Shown in pieces: positions 1 through 8,815 of a stretch of DNA of 11,668 nt (the stretch's first letter is position 1; the number at the start of each line of letters is the position of its first letter). Below the pieces are notes generated by a model, which was not told the origin of the DNA, did no database searches, and worked only from the letters and a program-made list of their open reading frames with translations. A program made the translations under genes and the position numbers. Source of the stretch: Candidatus Desantisbacteria bacterium CG1_02_49_89 (GTDB taxonomy: Bacteria; Desantisbacteria; UBA1551); NCBI GenBank assembly GCA_001871075.1, contig MNUP01000015.1, positions 1 to 11,668 of the forward strand. Reading direction: 5' to 3'.

Positions 1-75
1 GCTCCCTTTGGTCGCTCGCAATGACAACTCAAAGCAGAATCAAATGTCAAGGGATTTATGTGACACCATACTAGT
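1..75. repeat. 75-bp direct repeat, copy 1 (left end cut by the window)
   Basis: Positions 1-75 match 167-241 with a single difference (t at 61, c at 227), an offset of 166 bp. The first ~25 bases equal the right arm of the palindrome at 109-191, so this copy is probably the right half of a further palindrome lying outside the window. The remainder is a non-palindromic tail ending in actagt. No coding potential is seen. Near identity suggests recent duplication or two recent insertions. Confidence 0.93.
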
Positions 76-108
76 GTAGTGTCTCTAACAGATCTTTACA
101 TTTGGGCT

Positions 109-191
109 GTCATTGCGAGGAGTGTTAACGACGAAGCAATCTTGACCTAAAAATCGAGATTGCCACGCTCCCTTTGGTCGCTCGCAATGAC
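109..191. repeat. MITE/REP-like imperfect palindrome ('cattgcgag ... ctcgcaatg' type)
   Basis: The outer arms gtcattgcgag (109-119) and ctcgcaatgac (181-191) are perfect inverse complements. An inner pair, caatct (137-142) and agattg (157-162), closes around a 14-nt loop. The stretch between the pairs is imperfectly complementary. Short palindromes with these words occur as dispersed intergenic repeats in many uncultured bacterial genomes (recalled, not searched). No ORF is inside, so any mobility would need enzymes supplied elsewhere. Confidence 0.75.
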
Positions 192-241
192 AACTCAAAG
201 CAGAATCAAATGTCAAGGGATTTATGCGACACCATACTAGT
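167..241. repeat. 75-bp direct repeat, copy 2
   Basis: This is the second copy of the repeat at 1-75, with one mismatch. Its first 25 bases form the right arm of the palindrome at 109-191. It stops at the actagt hexamer (236-241). In copy 1 the sequence continues past actagt into a longer imperfect palindrome (62-83, gacac ... gtgtc), which copy 2 lacks. Confidence 0.93.
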
Positions 242-258
242 ATCCAGGATCCAGGATC
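242..258. repeat. Short heptamer tandem repeat (atccagg, 2.4 copies)
   Basis: The unit atccagg is repeated from 242, ending in a partial atc. It begins directly after the 75-bp repeat and lies just upstream of the ABC transporter ribosome binding site (aaggtg, 266-271). It is short, so chance is possible, but other spacers in this window are also made of short reiterated words. Confidence 0.55.
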
Positions 259-276
259 TGTTTTTAAGGTGAATAT

Positions 277-1260
277 ATGGAAATTGTAAGTGTAAAGAAC
301 TTAACGAAAAAATTCAAGGACTTCACCGCGGTTGACGGCATAACCTTTGACGTGCAGGAGGGCGAGATATTCGGCCTGCTCGGGCCCAACGGCGCGGGCA
401 AGACCACCACCATACGGATGCTCATAACCCTTATACCGCCTTTTTCAGGCGGGGCAACGGTCGCGGGCAGCGACATCCTGAAAGACAGGGACAGGGTCAG
501 GGAGAACATAGGGATAGTTTTTCAGGACCCCGCCCTTGACAGGCAGCTGACAGGAAGGGAAAACCTGGATTTCCACGCCAGGATGTATAACATGCCAAGG
601 GAGAAACGCCTGCAGAAGATAACTGAGGTCCTTGAACTCGCGGACCTTACCGAGAAAGCGGACGAGCTTGTCGAGAATTATTCGGGCGGCATGCAGAGGC
701 GGCTTGAGATCGCAAGAGGGCTCATGCACGCCCCCAAGGTTTTGTTCCTTGACGAACCGACCCTTGGCCTGGATGTCCAGACCAGGAGAAAGATCTGGGA
801 CTACATCCAGAAACTGAACAGGGACCAGGGCACCACGATACTCATAACGACCCATTATATGGATGAAGCCGACTACCTGTGCGGCAGGGTCGGCATAATG
901 AACAGGGGAAAGATAGTGGCGCTTGACACGCCCAGGAACCTTAAGAACCTGATAGGGGCGGACGTTGTCACCCTTGAAATGGAAAACGGGGATCCCGGGC
1001 CTTTCGGGAAACTGGATTACGTGAAGAAAACCGTTGCGCACGGCAACCTTGTGAACCTTAGCGTTGAGAACGGAGAACGGAAGATCCCTCTCCTGATGGA
1101 ATTCGCGCAGTCTCAGGGCGTTAAGATCAAAAGCGTTGAGCTTCACAAACCAAGCCTTGAGGACGTTTTCCTGCAGTACACGGGAACCACCATTAAGGAA
1201 GTGAACACGGACAGCGAGGAAAGATCGCGGATAGGAATGAACATAAGAAGGGGCAGATAG
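277..1260 (+). CDS. ABC transporter ATP-binding protein (DrrA/ABC-2 exporter type)
   Basis: This is the ATPase subunit that powers an ABC-2 type exporter at the inner face of the cytoplasmic membrane. All nucleotide-binding motifs are intact in the 327 residues: Walker A GPNGAGKT (36-43), Q-loop Q83, signature YSGGMQ (135-140), Walker B KVLFLDEPT (154-162, with D159 and E160) and H-loop H193. The C-terminal segment ending in PSLEDVFLQYTG (292-303) is typical of the DrrA/CcmA-like exporter branch, whose members move drugs, lipids or polysaccharides; the substrate cannot be read from sequence. The ATG start has aaggtg five bases upstream and gives a canonical N-terminus (MEIVSVKNLTKKF). The stop lies one base before the permease start, so the two are surely co-transcribed and translationally coupled. 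A charged 24-residue tail follows the conserved region. Confidence 0.95.
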   Translation: MEIVSVKNLTKKFKDFTAVDGITFDVQEGEIFGLLGPNGAGKTTTIRMLITLIPPFSGGATVAGSDILKDRDRVRENIGIVFQDPALDRQLTGRENLDFHARMYNMPREKRLQKITEVLELADLTEKADELVENYSGGMQRRLEIARGLMHAPKVLFLDEPTLGLDVQTRRKIWDYIQKLNRDQGTTILITTHYMDEADYLCGRVGIMNRGKIVALDTPRNLKNLIGADVVTLEMENGDPGPFGKLDYVKKTVAHGNLVNLSVENGERKIPLLMEFAQSQGVKIKSVELHKPSLEDVFLQYTGTTIKEVNTDSEERSRIGMNIRRGR

Positions 1261-1261
1261 A

Positions 1262-2035
1262 ATGAAAGCGATAAGTTTCCAGGCAATATACGTGCTCTGG
1301 CTCAGGGAAATGAAAAGGACGTGGCGGGCGAAAAGCCGGGTCATCGGTTCGCTTGTAATGCCGCTGTTTTTTCTCGTTTTCATGGGCGCGGGTTTCAGGA
1401 AGGCAACGCTTCCGGGCATGCCCGCGGGTGTGAATTATATGACCTTCCTTATACCGGGAATAGTCGGGATGACGCTTCTTTTCGGGAGCATGTTCGGGGG
1501 ACTGCAGGTGCTCTGGGACAAAGAATTCGGGTTCCTCAAGGAGATAATGGTAACGCCCGTGACAAGGCTTTCAATTGTCCTGGGCAGGATGGCAGGCGGT
1601 TCCACATCAGCCCTTATACAGGGATTCATGATATTAATATTAAGCACTTTTCTCGGGTTCCGAATTCCCGGGATCACCGGCCTGCTTGTCTGCGTGGCAT
1701 TCATGCTGCTCATAACTTTTACCTTCATAGGCCTGGGCCTTGCTTTCGCTTCCAAAATGAAGGATATGCACGGGTTCCAGCTCGTTATGAATTTCGTTGT
1801 ATTTCCTATTTTCTTCCTTTCCGGGGCTCTTTTTCCCATACAGGAACTTCCGGGATTCATAAAACCCCTTATCTATATCGACCCGCTTACGTATGGCATT
1901 GACGGGATGCGCGGCGCTCTCATGGGTTCTTCCGCGTTCCCCGTCTGGCTGGATTTCGCCGTTCTCTCCTCGATCTGCATCGTGATCGTCTCAATCGGCT
2001 CCATCCTGTTCGAAACCACAGAAGTAGGGCAGTAA
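1262..2035 (+). CDS. ABC-2 type exporter permease
   Basis: This is the membrane subunit paired with the ATPase immediately upstream. At 257 residues it has the usual single-domain ABC-2 length. About six hydrophobic segments can be read: ~26-45, 61-82, 106-130, 136-162, 172-193 and 229-250. The cytosolic N-terminus is basic (REMKRTWRAKSR). The family hallmark is present between segments 5 and 6: FPIFFLSGALFPI (181-193), followed by LPGFIKPLIYIDPLTYGIDGMR (196-217), the region with the PLTY/DGMR-like conserved positions. The start is one base after the ATPase stop, and the purine run agaagggg at the end of the ATPase gene can serve as ribosome binding site. The nearest relatives by motif are DrrB/NodJ-type permeases. 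The cargo is unknown, and nothing nearby identifies it. Confidence 0.93.
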   Translation: MKAISFQAIYVLWLREMKRTWRAKSRVIGSLVMPLFFLVFMGAGFRKATLPGMPAGVNYMTFLIPGIVGMTLLFGSMFGGLQVLWDKEFGFLKEIMVTPVTRLSIVLGRMAGGSTSALIQGFMILILSTFLGFRIPGITGLLVCVAFMLLITFTFIGLGLAFASKMKDMHGFQLVMNFVVFPIFFLSGALFPIQELPGFIKPLIYIDPLTYGIDGMRGALMGSSAFPVWLDFAVLSSICIVIVSIGSILFETTEVGQ

Positions 2036-2040
2036 TCCTT

Positions 2041-2206
2041 AAATCGTTGAACATCGTTGTGACTTCGTTGTAAAATCGTTAACAACGATTCACCAACGAT
2101 TTCCGGAGAGTCATTAGCCCTGCTCTGACTCGTAGGTCCCTGTGTTGAGTTCCGGTTTCATCGGAACTACAGGGATAACGACTCTATAACGATTGGATAA
2201 CGATTT
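2041..2206. repeat. Spacer with phased atcgtt/aacgat words forming a branched inverted repeat
   Basis: The words atcgtt (2043, 2053, 2075; variant ttcgtt at 2064) and their inverse aacgat (2084, 2095, 2188, 2199) recur about every 9-11 bases within each cluster. They pair at long range: aaatcgtt 2041-2048 with aacgattt 2199-2206, and atcgtt 2053-2058 with aacgat 2188-2193. Inside lie two branches. The first is a hairpin at 2065-2099 (tcgttg/caacga plus aatcgtt/aacgatt). The second is an arm with 2107-2122 opposite 2170-2185 (14 of 16 positions) and an inner stem agttccg 2148-2154 with cggaact 2162-2168. No T-run follows, so it is not a classical terminator. Confidence 0.75.
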
Positions 2207-2227
2207 ACTGACGTTTTAAACAGAAAC

Positions 2228-2255
2228 TTGACAATTTATCAAATATTAGTAAAAT
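2228..2255 (+). promoter_or_regulatory. Candidate sigma70 promoter of the alcohol dehydrogenase
   Basis: A perfect -35 hexamer TTGACA (2228-2233) and a 5/6 -10 hexamer TAAAAT (2250-2255) are separated by 16 bases in an AT-rich stretch. The expected transcription start is near 2262, only about three bases before the annotated ATG at 2265. No Shine-Dalgarno sequence is visible in front of the gene. Confidence 0.65.
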
Positions 2256-2264
2256 ATAAGTACT

Positions 2265-3386
2265 ATGACAGACTATATGCTATTCAATCTCCCTGTTAAA
2301 ATATATATGGGAGATAGTATATTAGATAAATTAAAAGAGACCGCGGGATGGGGCAAAAAGGCGTTCCTTGTCACAGGCAGGAATTTCGCGCTGGGCACAG
2401 GGCTCCTGCAGAAAGCCGAGGCGTTGCTGAAGGAAGCGGGGGTCGGGACAAGCAGGTTCACGGAAGTTGAGCCTGAGCCCTGCGTGGAAACCGCTGAAAA
2501 AGGCGCGAAGGCGTGCAAAGATGCGGGCTGCGACTGCGTTGTAGGCATAGGGGGCGGAAGCCCCCTTGACACCGCGAAGGCGATAGCGATACTCGCCACC
2601 AACGCCGGCAGCCTGCGCGATTATTTCGGGGAGGAAAAATTCCCCAATGACCCGCTCCCGGTCATCGCGGTCCCGACCACCGCGGGCACAGGCAGCGAGG
2701 TCGCGAGGTACGCTGTGATGGTGGACTGGTCCATACCCGGAAAGAAAACGATCTCTTCATATAAGATCCTGCCCAAGATAAGCATACTTGACCCTTCCCT
2801 TACCATCACCCTTACAAAAGAACTGACGGTTTTCACCGGAATGGACGCGTTCTCCCATTCCCTTGAAGGCTACATGTCAACGGGCGCGAACCCGCTCTCA
2901 GACCTGTTTGCGGTGGAAAGCATGAAGATCATAAGCAGGAACCTGCTGAAGGTGCTTTCGAAACCCGGGGACGCCGGCCTGCGCGGCAGCATGCTCTACG
3001 CCTCGATGCTCGCGGGAATGGTGATAAATAAAACGGGCACGATAATAGTGCACGGCATGGCTTACCCGCTTGCCCTCGGTTACAGGCTGAAGCACGGCCA
3101 GACCAACGCGATGCTGCTTTCGTCTGCGATAGCATACCTGTACCCGCATTACAGGGAAAAACTCATCCTGCTGGAAAAAGAACTGGGCGCGGACATCCGT
3201 GCCGTGCTTGAGAGACTCGTGAAGGGGACAGGCGTTTCCTTCCGGCTGAGAGATTGCGGCGTGTTAAGAGAGGATATAGATAAGCTCGCGCAGGAAGCCG
3301 TTGGCAGCTGCGAAAGGGCGATGAAGCGTATGAAAGTAACGCTTGGCGCGGACGACTTTAGAAAGATCTACGAAAAAGCCTTCTAA
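2265..3386 (+). CDS. Iron-containing alcohol dehydrogenase (group III)
   Basis: This is a cytosolic NAD(P)-dependent oxidoreductase interconverting alcohols and aldehydes or ketones, probably used for reductant disposal in fermentation. The 373-residue length is standard. The N-terminal FNLPVKIYMG (7-16) and the cofactor loop GGGSPLDTAK (96-105) are typical, as is PTTAGTGSE (137-145). Metal ligands equivalent to those of E. coli FucO are all present: D194 and H198 (GMDAFSH), H263 (VHGMAYP) and H277 (LKHG). The residue matching FucO His267 is Tyr267, a variant I believe occurs in other subfamilies. The substrate is unassigned; butanol, 1,3-propanediol and lactaldehyde dehydrogenase-like enzymes share this fold. 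The start at 2265 fits family alignments, but Met5 (2277) is an alternative. There is no ribosome binding site, and the first ~70 bases are markedly AT-richer than the rest, consistent with leaderless or weak-SD initiation. Confidence 0.93.
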   Translation: MTDYMLFNLPVKIYMGDSILDKLKETAGWGKKAFLVTGRNFALGTGLLQKAEALLKEAGVGTSRFTEVEPEPCVETAEKGAKACKDAGCDCVVGIGGGSPLDTAKAIAILATNAGSLRDYFGEEKFPNDPLPVIAVPTTAGTGSEVARYAVMVDWSIPGKKTISSYKILPKISILDPSLTITLTKELTVFTGMDAFSHSLEGYMSTGANPLSDLFAVESMKIISRNLLKVLSKPGDAGLRGSMLYASMLAGMVINKTGTIIVHGMAYPLALGYRLKHGQTNAMLLSSAIAYLYPHYREKLILLEKELGADIRAVLERLVKGTGVSFRLRDCGVLREDIDKLAQEAVGSCERAMKRMKVTLGADDFRKIYEKAF

Positions 3387-3403
3387 CGGGCAAGTAAATA
3401 AAC

Positions 3404-3409
3404 TATAAT
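3404..3409 (+). promoter_or_regulatory. Possible -10 element before the AAA ATPase gene
   Basis: An exact TATAAT lies in the short AT-rich spacer after the alcohol dehydrogenase stop, 37 bases before the next start codon. The -35 position at 17-base spacing (ttctaa, 3381-3386) matches only 3 of 6, so promoter status is uncertain in such AT-rich sequence. Confidence 0.35.
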
Positions 3410-3446
3410 TTGCTAAATATCAAAAATATAGTAAAAGGTGTAAAAA

Positions 3447-4973
3447 ATGAATAACAAAATAAAAAAGAATCCCTACGATCATGATTTATTCGGTCTTCAT
3501 CTAAATCAGGAATTGGAGGATTTTATAGAGGAGATAAATCCTTGGTGGAGCGGAAGACCCATGCGGGAATTGCCAAAATTTCATCGTTGGTTATTTGAGC
3601 ATGCGCTACAGCGTTTAAAATCAGGACTTGCGCCTGTGACTGTATTGCGTGGACCACGTCAAGTTGGAAAAACAACACTACAGGAGCATGTCATTGCGCA
3701 TTTAATTGAAAAAGAAAAGATTAATCCGATAAATATTTTACGTATACAATTCGATGAAATTCCTTCCTTAAAAGGATTAAAAGATCCTATTTTAAGTATA
3801 TGTCGTTGGTTCCAGGGTTGTGTTTTAAAAAAGACTTTTAATGAGTCGGCAAAAGAAGGTCGACCGGTCTACATATTTTTTGACGAAGTGCAAAATTTGA
3901 TTGATTGGTCTCCGCAGATCAAATCGCTGGTTGATAACCATTCTGTCAGGATACTTTTAACTGGTAGTTCCGCGCTTCGTATTGAATATGGGCGTGATAG
4001 CCTTGCAGGAAGAATCACTACATTAGAACTTGGAACTTTCCTTTTGCGGGAAATTGCAGAATTGCAGGGTTTTCCGGAAATAGCTCCCTTGCTTAAATTA
4101 AATGGATTGAAAGAACTAACTCAGAAAGATTTCTGGGTATTGGTACGCGAGAACGGAGTAAAACAAAAACTAACACGCGACAGAGCATTTAATCTATTTT
4201 CAGATCGAGGCGGTTATCCGGTTGCTCAGGTAAGAACTGATCGCCCTTGGGGAGAGGTATCTGACCAGCTTAACGAAACAGTAATAAGGAGAGTGATCCA
4301 GCACGATTTAAGAGTAGGAGAGCGAGGAAGAAAACGTGATCAAGATTTATTAGAGGAATTATTTCGTCTTTGCTGCCGTTACATTGGTCAAGCTCCGGGA
4401 CAGGCTCTGTTTATTACAGAATTACGCAGAGCTTTAACCGCCAATGTTGGCTGGAATAGGGTTTTGGCTTATTTGAGATTTCTTAATAATACTTTGCTGC
4501 TTAGGTTGGTAGATCCTCTCGAAATTCGAATAAAGAAAAGAAAAGGTCGTCCTAAGATTTGTCTCTGTGATCATGCTTTGCGCGCAAGCTGGTTGCAGGA
4601 GTTTGTTCCATTATCTCTTGAGGGGTTAGATAAGGCTCCTCATTTGAGCGATTTGGCCGGACATGTTGCTGAAAGTGTGCTTGGATACTTTTTAGGCGGA
4701 ATCCCCGGGCTTGATGTAGCCTGGTTTCCAGAACGCGGAGCTGAACCCGAAGTCGATTATATTATTTCAGTTGGCGAATTTCGGATTCCAATTGAAATTA
4801 AATATCGCAGGCATATTGACCTTCATCGGGATACTATAGGTTTGCGTTCATTTATAGAAAAAACAATATACAATGCTCCTTTTGGTATTTTAATTACTTT
4901 GGATGATAACGTAATCGCCGATGACCAAAGAATAGTTACTATGCCTTTATCATCATTCTTGCTTCTTAGATAA
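3447..4973 (+). CDS. AAA ATPase with C-terminal DUF4143 (PD-(D/E)XK-like) domain
   Basis: This is a predicted cytosolic P-loop ATPase of the large AAA_14/DUF4143 family, whose members are abundant, often mobile and mostly of unknown function. Seen in the 508 residues: Walker A GPRQVGKTT (69-77), Walker B VYIFFDEVQ (141-149, with D146 and E147), a sensor-like LLTGSSA (170-176), and SLAGRI (185-190). A winged-helix-like middle section precedes the C-terminal domain. That domain carries E409, D437 and the E450-I-K452 pair, which resemble the ExnD...ExK residues of a PD-(D/E)XK nuclease fold; whether it cleaves DNA is unknown. The protein is longer than the common ~400-residue members. The ribosome binding site aaaggtg (3434-3440) supports the start. 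The gene is visibly AT-richer than its flanks and prefers CGT for arginine, suggesting horizontal acquisition. Confidence 0.88.
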   Translation: MNNKIKKNPYDHDLFGLHLNQELEDFIEEINPWWSGRPMRELPKFHRWLFEHALQRLKSGLAPVTVLRGPRQVGKTTLQEHVIAHLIEKEKINPINILRIQFDEIPSLKGLKDPILSICRWFQGCVLKKTFNESAKEGRPVYIFFDEVQNLIDWSPQIKSLVDNHSVRILLTGSSALRIEYGRDSLAGRITTLELGTFLLREIAELQGFPEIAPLLKLNGLKELTQKDFWVLVRENGVKQKLTRDRAFNLFSDRGGYPVAQVRTDRPWGEVSDQLNETVIRRVIQHDLRVGERGRKRDQDLLEELFRLCCRYIGQAPGQALFITELRRALTANVGWNRVLAYLRFLNNTLLLRLVDPLEIRIKKRKGRPKICLCDHALRASWLQEFVPLSLEGLDKAPHLSDLAGHVAESVLGYFLGGIPGLDVAWFPERGAEPEVDYIISVGEFRIPIEIKYRRHIDLHRDTIGLRSFIEKTIYNAPFGILITLDDNVIADDQRIVTMPLSSFLLLR

Positions 4974-5008
4974 TAATCATGGAGCAATAAACAATAAGAG
5001 AGATAGAG

Positions 5009-6649
5009 ATGAAAAAAGAGGTTTTAATGATTTGTGTAGTCCTGCTTGTCTGTCTGGCATCTGGCTCAATTGGCGCTGAGAAAAAAACAATTAGGATTGA
5101 AGGAGCCAAACAGTTATGCAGAGGTAATCTTGCGGGTACAGAACTCACTAAGGAAGGACTCATCACACTGAAACAGGCGGGCGTTTCGTCTGTTGATAGC
5201 AAACCAATATATTCCACATTTGGAACCTATACTTATGAGATTGCTTTACCTGTCAACAGCAGCGTTTTGCAGATAGCTGCCCTGGCTCCTGAAATGCCAT
5301 CGCAAGAGAAGAGTCCGTTCAAATGGAGTAACTGGCCCTGTGTTACAACTGATATCATTACCCAGGTGTGTTTTCTCCAACCCAATGGGGAATGGACTGT
5401 TTGGCAGCCTCATAACTTACTTGCGGGCGGCGATTTTAATGATAAGAACCAAAATGGTATTCCGGATTGGACGAATGTATTTTTACAACGGTCTGGCCAC
5501 AATTCCATTTTTGTTGACCGCTCTATTATCGGATGGCAGCCACCCGAAAATAGCTGGTACTGCAACAATGACATGCCGTTGACTGGTAAATTTATGGATA
5601 CGATCGGGCTCCCGATAGATGCTTCGCAGTCTTTCCGCTTGGAGCGTCACACCCATGACGGACAGGATGTAGCGGAAATGTGCAAGGACCTTGTGCCGCC
5701 TAACGCCACGCTCACGGTTTCGGGGTGGAATCGCTACGACATTGAACCGAAAGCTTCCATGGGAGTAATGGCTCGTTTCCACGAGTATGATGCAGAGGGG
5801 CGCCGGATTAACAAGTATGTGTTGTTGGGCGACGATGATTTCCACCAGCCTTCCGGGCATTCTCTGTGGCAGTGGCGCGCCCTGACGTTTACGACGCTGC
5901 CGACTACTGCGAGACTTGGAATCTACCCCATTCGGATGATCACAGCGCAGGGACAGGCTTGGGCAGCGAACTGGGAAGTGCGCGAAGGTGCCGTCTATTC
6001 GGAATGGGGCAGTTCAGAGGCAATTTTTAAAGAAGAGTTTCTGCACCTTGACAACTGGAAATTAAGTCACCCGGCAGTTTCCGCTCTTAAACCAAGTGGC
6101 TATTCGGGAAGCCATTCACTGGTGATGGAACCGCCTCCGCTTGTTGTGGCTACGGCTGTACAGAAGGACTTTATCCAGGTGCAAGAAGGAAAACTCTACG
6201 CCTTTCGCATTGCCATGCAAAATGACGCCTCTGAGAAGTATGAATTGACCCACGAGACCTGGGTTTCATGTTATTTTGAATTCTTTGATGAAAATAAACA
6301 CTTTCTTGATTATGTCAAAGCGATGGCGTTTCGCCCTTCACTGGAGCGACCGATCGGCGCGGCAATGGTTGCTCCACCTGGCTCTCGGTTCGCCCGGTTT
6401 CTACTTGTCGCCTCGCACATCACCTATGGCGATCGCAAGAAAATTACAGAGAGGATGTCAGCGTCTTTTAGTGCTTTACAATTGGAAGAGTCAGCATATA
6501 ACATGACCTGGACACCGCGTCCTGCCGGTGCAGTTATTGAGTTTCAAATGCCGGTCCGAGCCACAAGAATGAAAATTAAGTCTTTGTTGCTGAGCCGCGA
6601 TAGACTTGTCAGTCCGTCTTTTAGTGGCTATAGTATTCTTGTATTTTAA
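5009..6649 (+). CDS. Secreted protein with carbohydrate-binding-like modules, function unknown
   Basis: I do not recognise this family. The 546-residue product begins with a clear Sec signal peptide: KK, a hydrophobic core LMICVVLLVCLA (6-17), and probable cleavage after SIGA (residue 23). A segment at 140-154 opens a probable beta-sandwich module. It contains DKNQNGIPD (145-153), which fits a DxNxNGxxD calcium-binding loop followed by Trp, as at the start of CBM4/9-like domains. A second module seems to begin near 338 (FKEEFLHLDNWKL). Trp and aromatic residues are common, as expected for an extracellular sugar-binding protein. The segments YEIALPVNSSVLQIAAL (76-92) and IEFQMPVRATRMKIKSL (about 513-529) look alike, hinting at a repeated flanking domain. 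No catalytic motif is visible. Arginine codons are mostly CGN, unlike the flanking native genes. The start is chosen for the signal peptide; upstream there is only a weak purine stretch (agagagatagag). Confidence 0.7.
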   Translation: MKKEVLMICVVLLVCLASGSIGAEKKTIRIEGAKQLCRGNLAGTELTKEGLITLKQAGVSSVDSKPIYSTFGTYTYEIALPVNSSVLQIAALAPEMPSQEKSPFKWSNWPCVTTDIITQVCFLQPNGEWTVWQPHNLLAGGDFNDKNQNGIPDWTNVFLQRSGHNSIFVDRSIIGWQPPENSWYCNNDMPLTGKFMDTIGLPIDASQSFRLERHTHDGQDVAEMCKDLVPPNATLTVSGWNRYDIEPKASMGVMARFHEYDAEGRRINKYVLLGDDDFHQPSGHSLWQWRALTFTTLPTTARLGIYPIRMITAQGQAWAANWEVREGAVYSEWGSSEAIFKEEFLHLDNWKLSHPAVSALKPSGYSGSHSLVMEPPPLVVATAVQKDFIQVQEGKLYAFRIAMQNDASEKYELTHETWVSCYFEFFDENKHFLDYVKAMAFRPSLERPIGAAMVAPPGSRFARFLLVASHITYGDRKKITERMSASFSALQLEESAYNMTWTPRPAGAVIEFQMPVRATRMKIKSLLLSRDRLVSPSFSGYSILVF

Positions 6650-6668
6650 CAGAGGTAGCAGTTTTCGC

Positions 6669-6682
6669 CATTGCGAGAAGCA
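6669..6682. repeat. Possible remnant of the 'cattgcgag' repeat
   Basis: In the 96-bp spacer before ligA, cattgcgagaagca resembles the left end of the palindrome at 111-124 (cattgcgaggagtg). The first nine bases are identical. No matching right arm follows, so if related it is a truncated copy. The rest of this spacer shows no clear promoter or terminator. Confidence 0.35.
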
Positions 6683-6688
6683 TGCTGA

Positions 6689-8743
<2,055 letters not shown>

Positions 8744-8745
8744 CT

Positions 8746-8815
8746 ATTGCAAATCTCAAATTGTAAATTTTAAATTGTAAATTTTTGAAACAATTTGACT
8801 TTTGCAATTTGCAAT
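8746..8815. repeat. AT-rich nested inverted repeat upstream of glmS
   Basis: The spacer between ligA and glmS is composed of attgcaaat/caaattg words. attgcaaat (8746-8754) pairs perfectly with atttgcaat (8807-8815). caaattgt (8757-8764) pairs with acaatttg (8790-8797). The central part has aaattgtaaattt twice (8758-8770 and 8772-8784) at 14-base period. There is no G/C-rich stem and no terminal T-run, so it does not look like a terminator. Confidence 0.7.

Noticed and set aside
445-1419. Long antisense open frame (324 codons) opposite the ABC ATPase and permease.
   Set aside because: It lies fully over two genes with intact conserved motifs, has no recognisable domain, and such frames are expected opposite coding sequence of this composition.
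2138-2174. Rho-independent terminator after the exporter operon (hairpin ccctgt/acaggg with inner agttccg/cggaact).
   Set aside because: The stem is good but no T-rich tract follows; the next bases are ataacgact.
2041-2206. CRISPR array or plasmid-type iterons.
   Set aside because: The repeat words are about 6 bases in mixed orientation with no unique spacers of CRISPR size, and no cas, rep or parA gene is nearby.
3061-3066. Tyr267 of the alcohol dehydrogenase in place of FucO His267 as a sign of inactivation.
   Set aside because: All four metal ligands (D194, H198, H263, H277) are intact, and Tyr at this position occurs in other iron alcohol dehydrogenase subfamilies as far as I recall.
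3447-6649. A dedicated new defence system made of the ATPase and the secreted protein.
   Set aside because: The two genes differ in composition and cellular location, and nothing links them functionally beyond adjacency.
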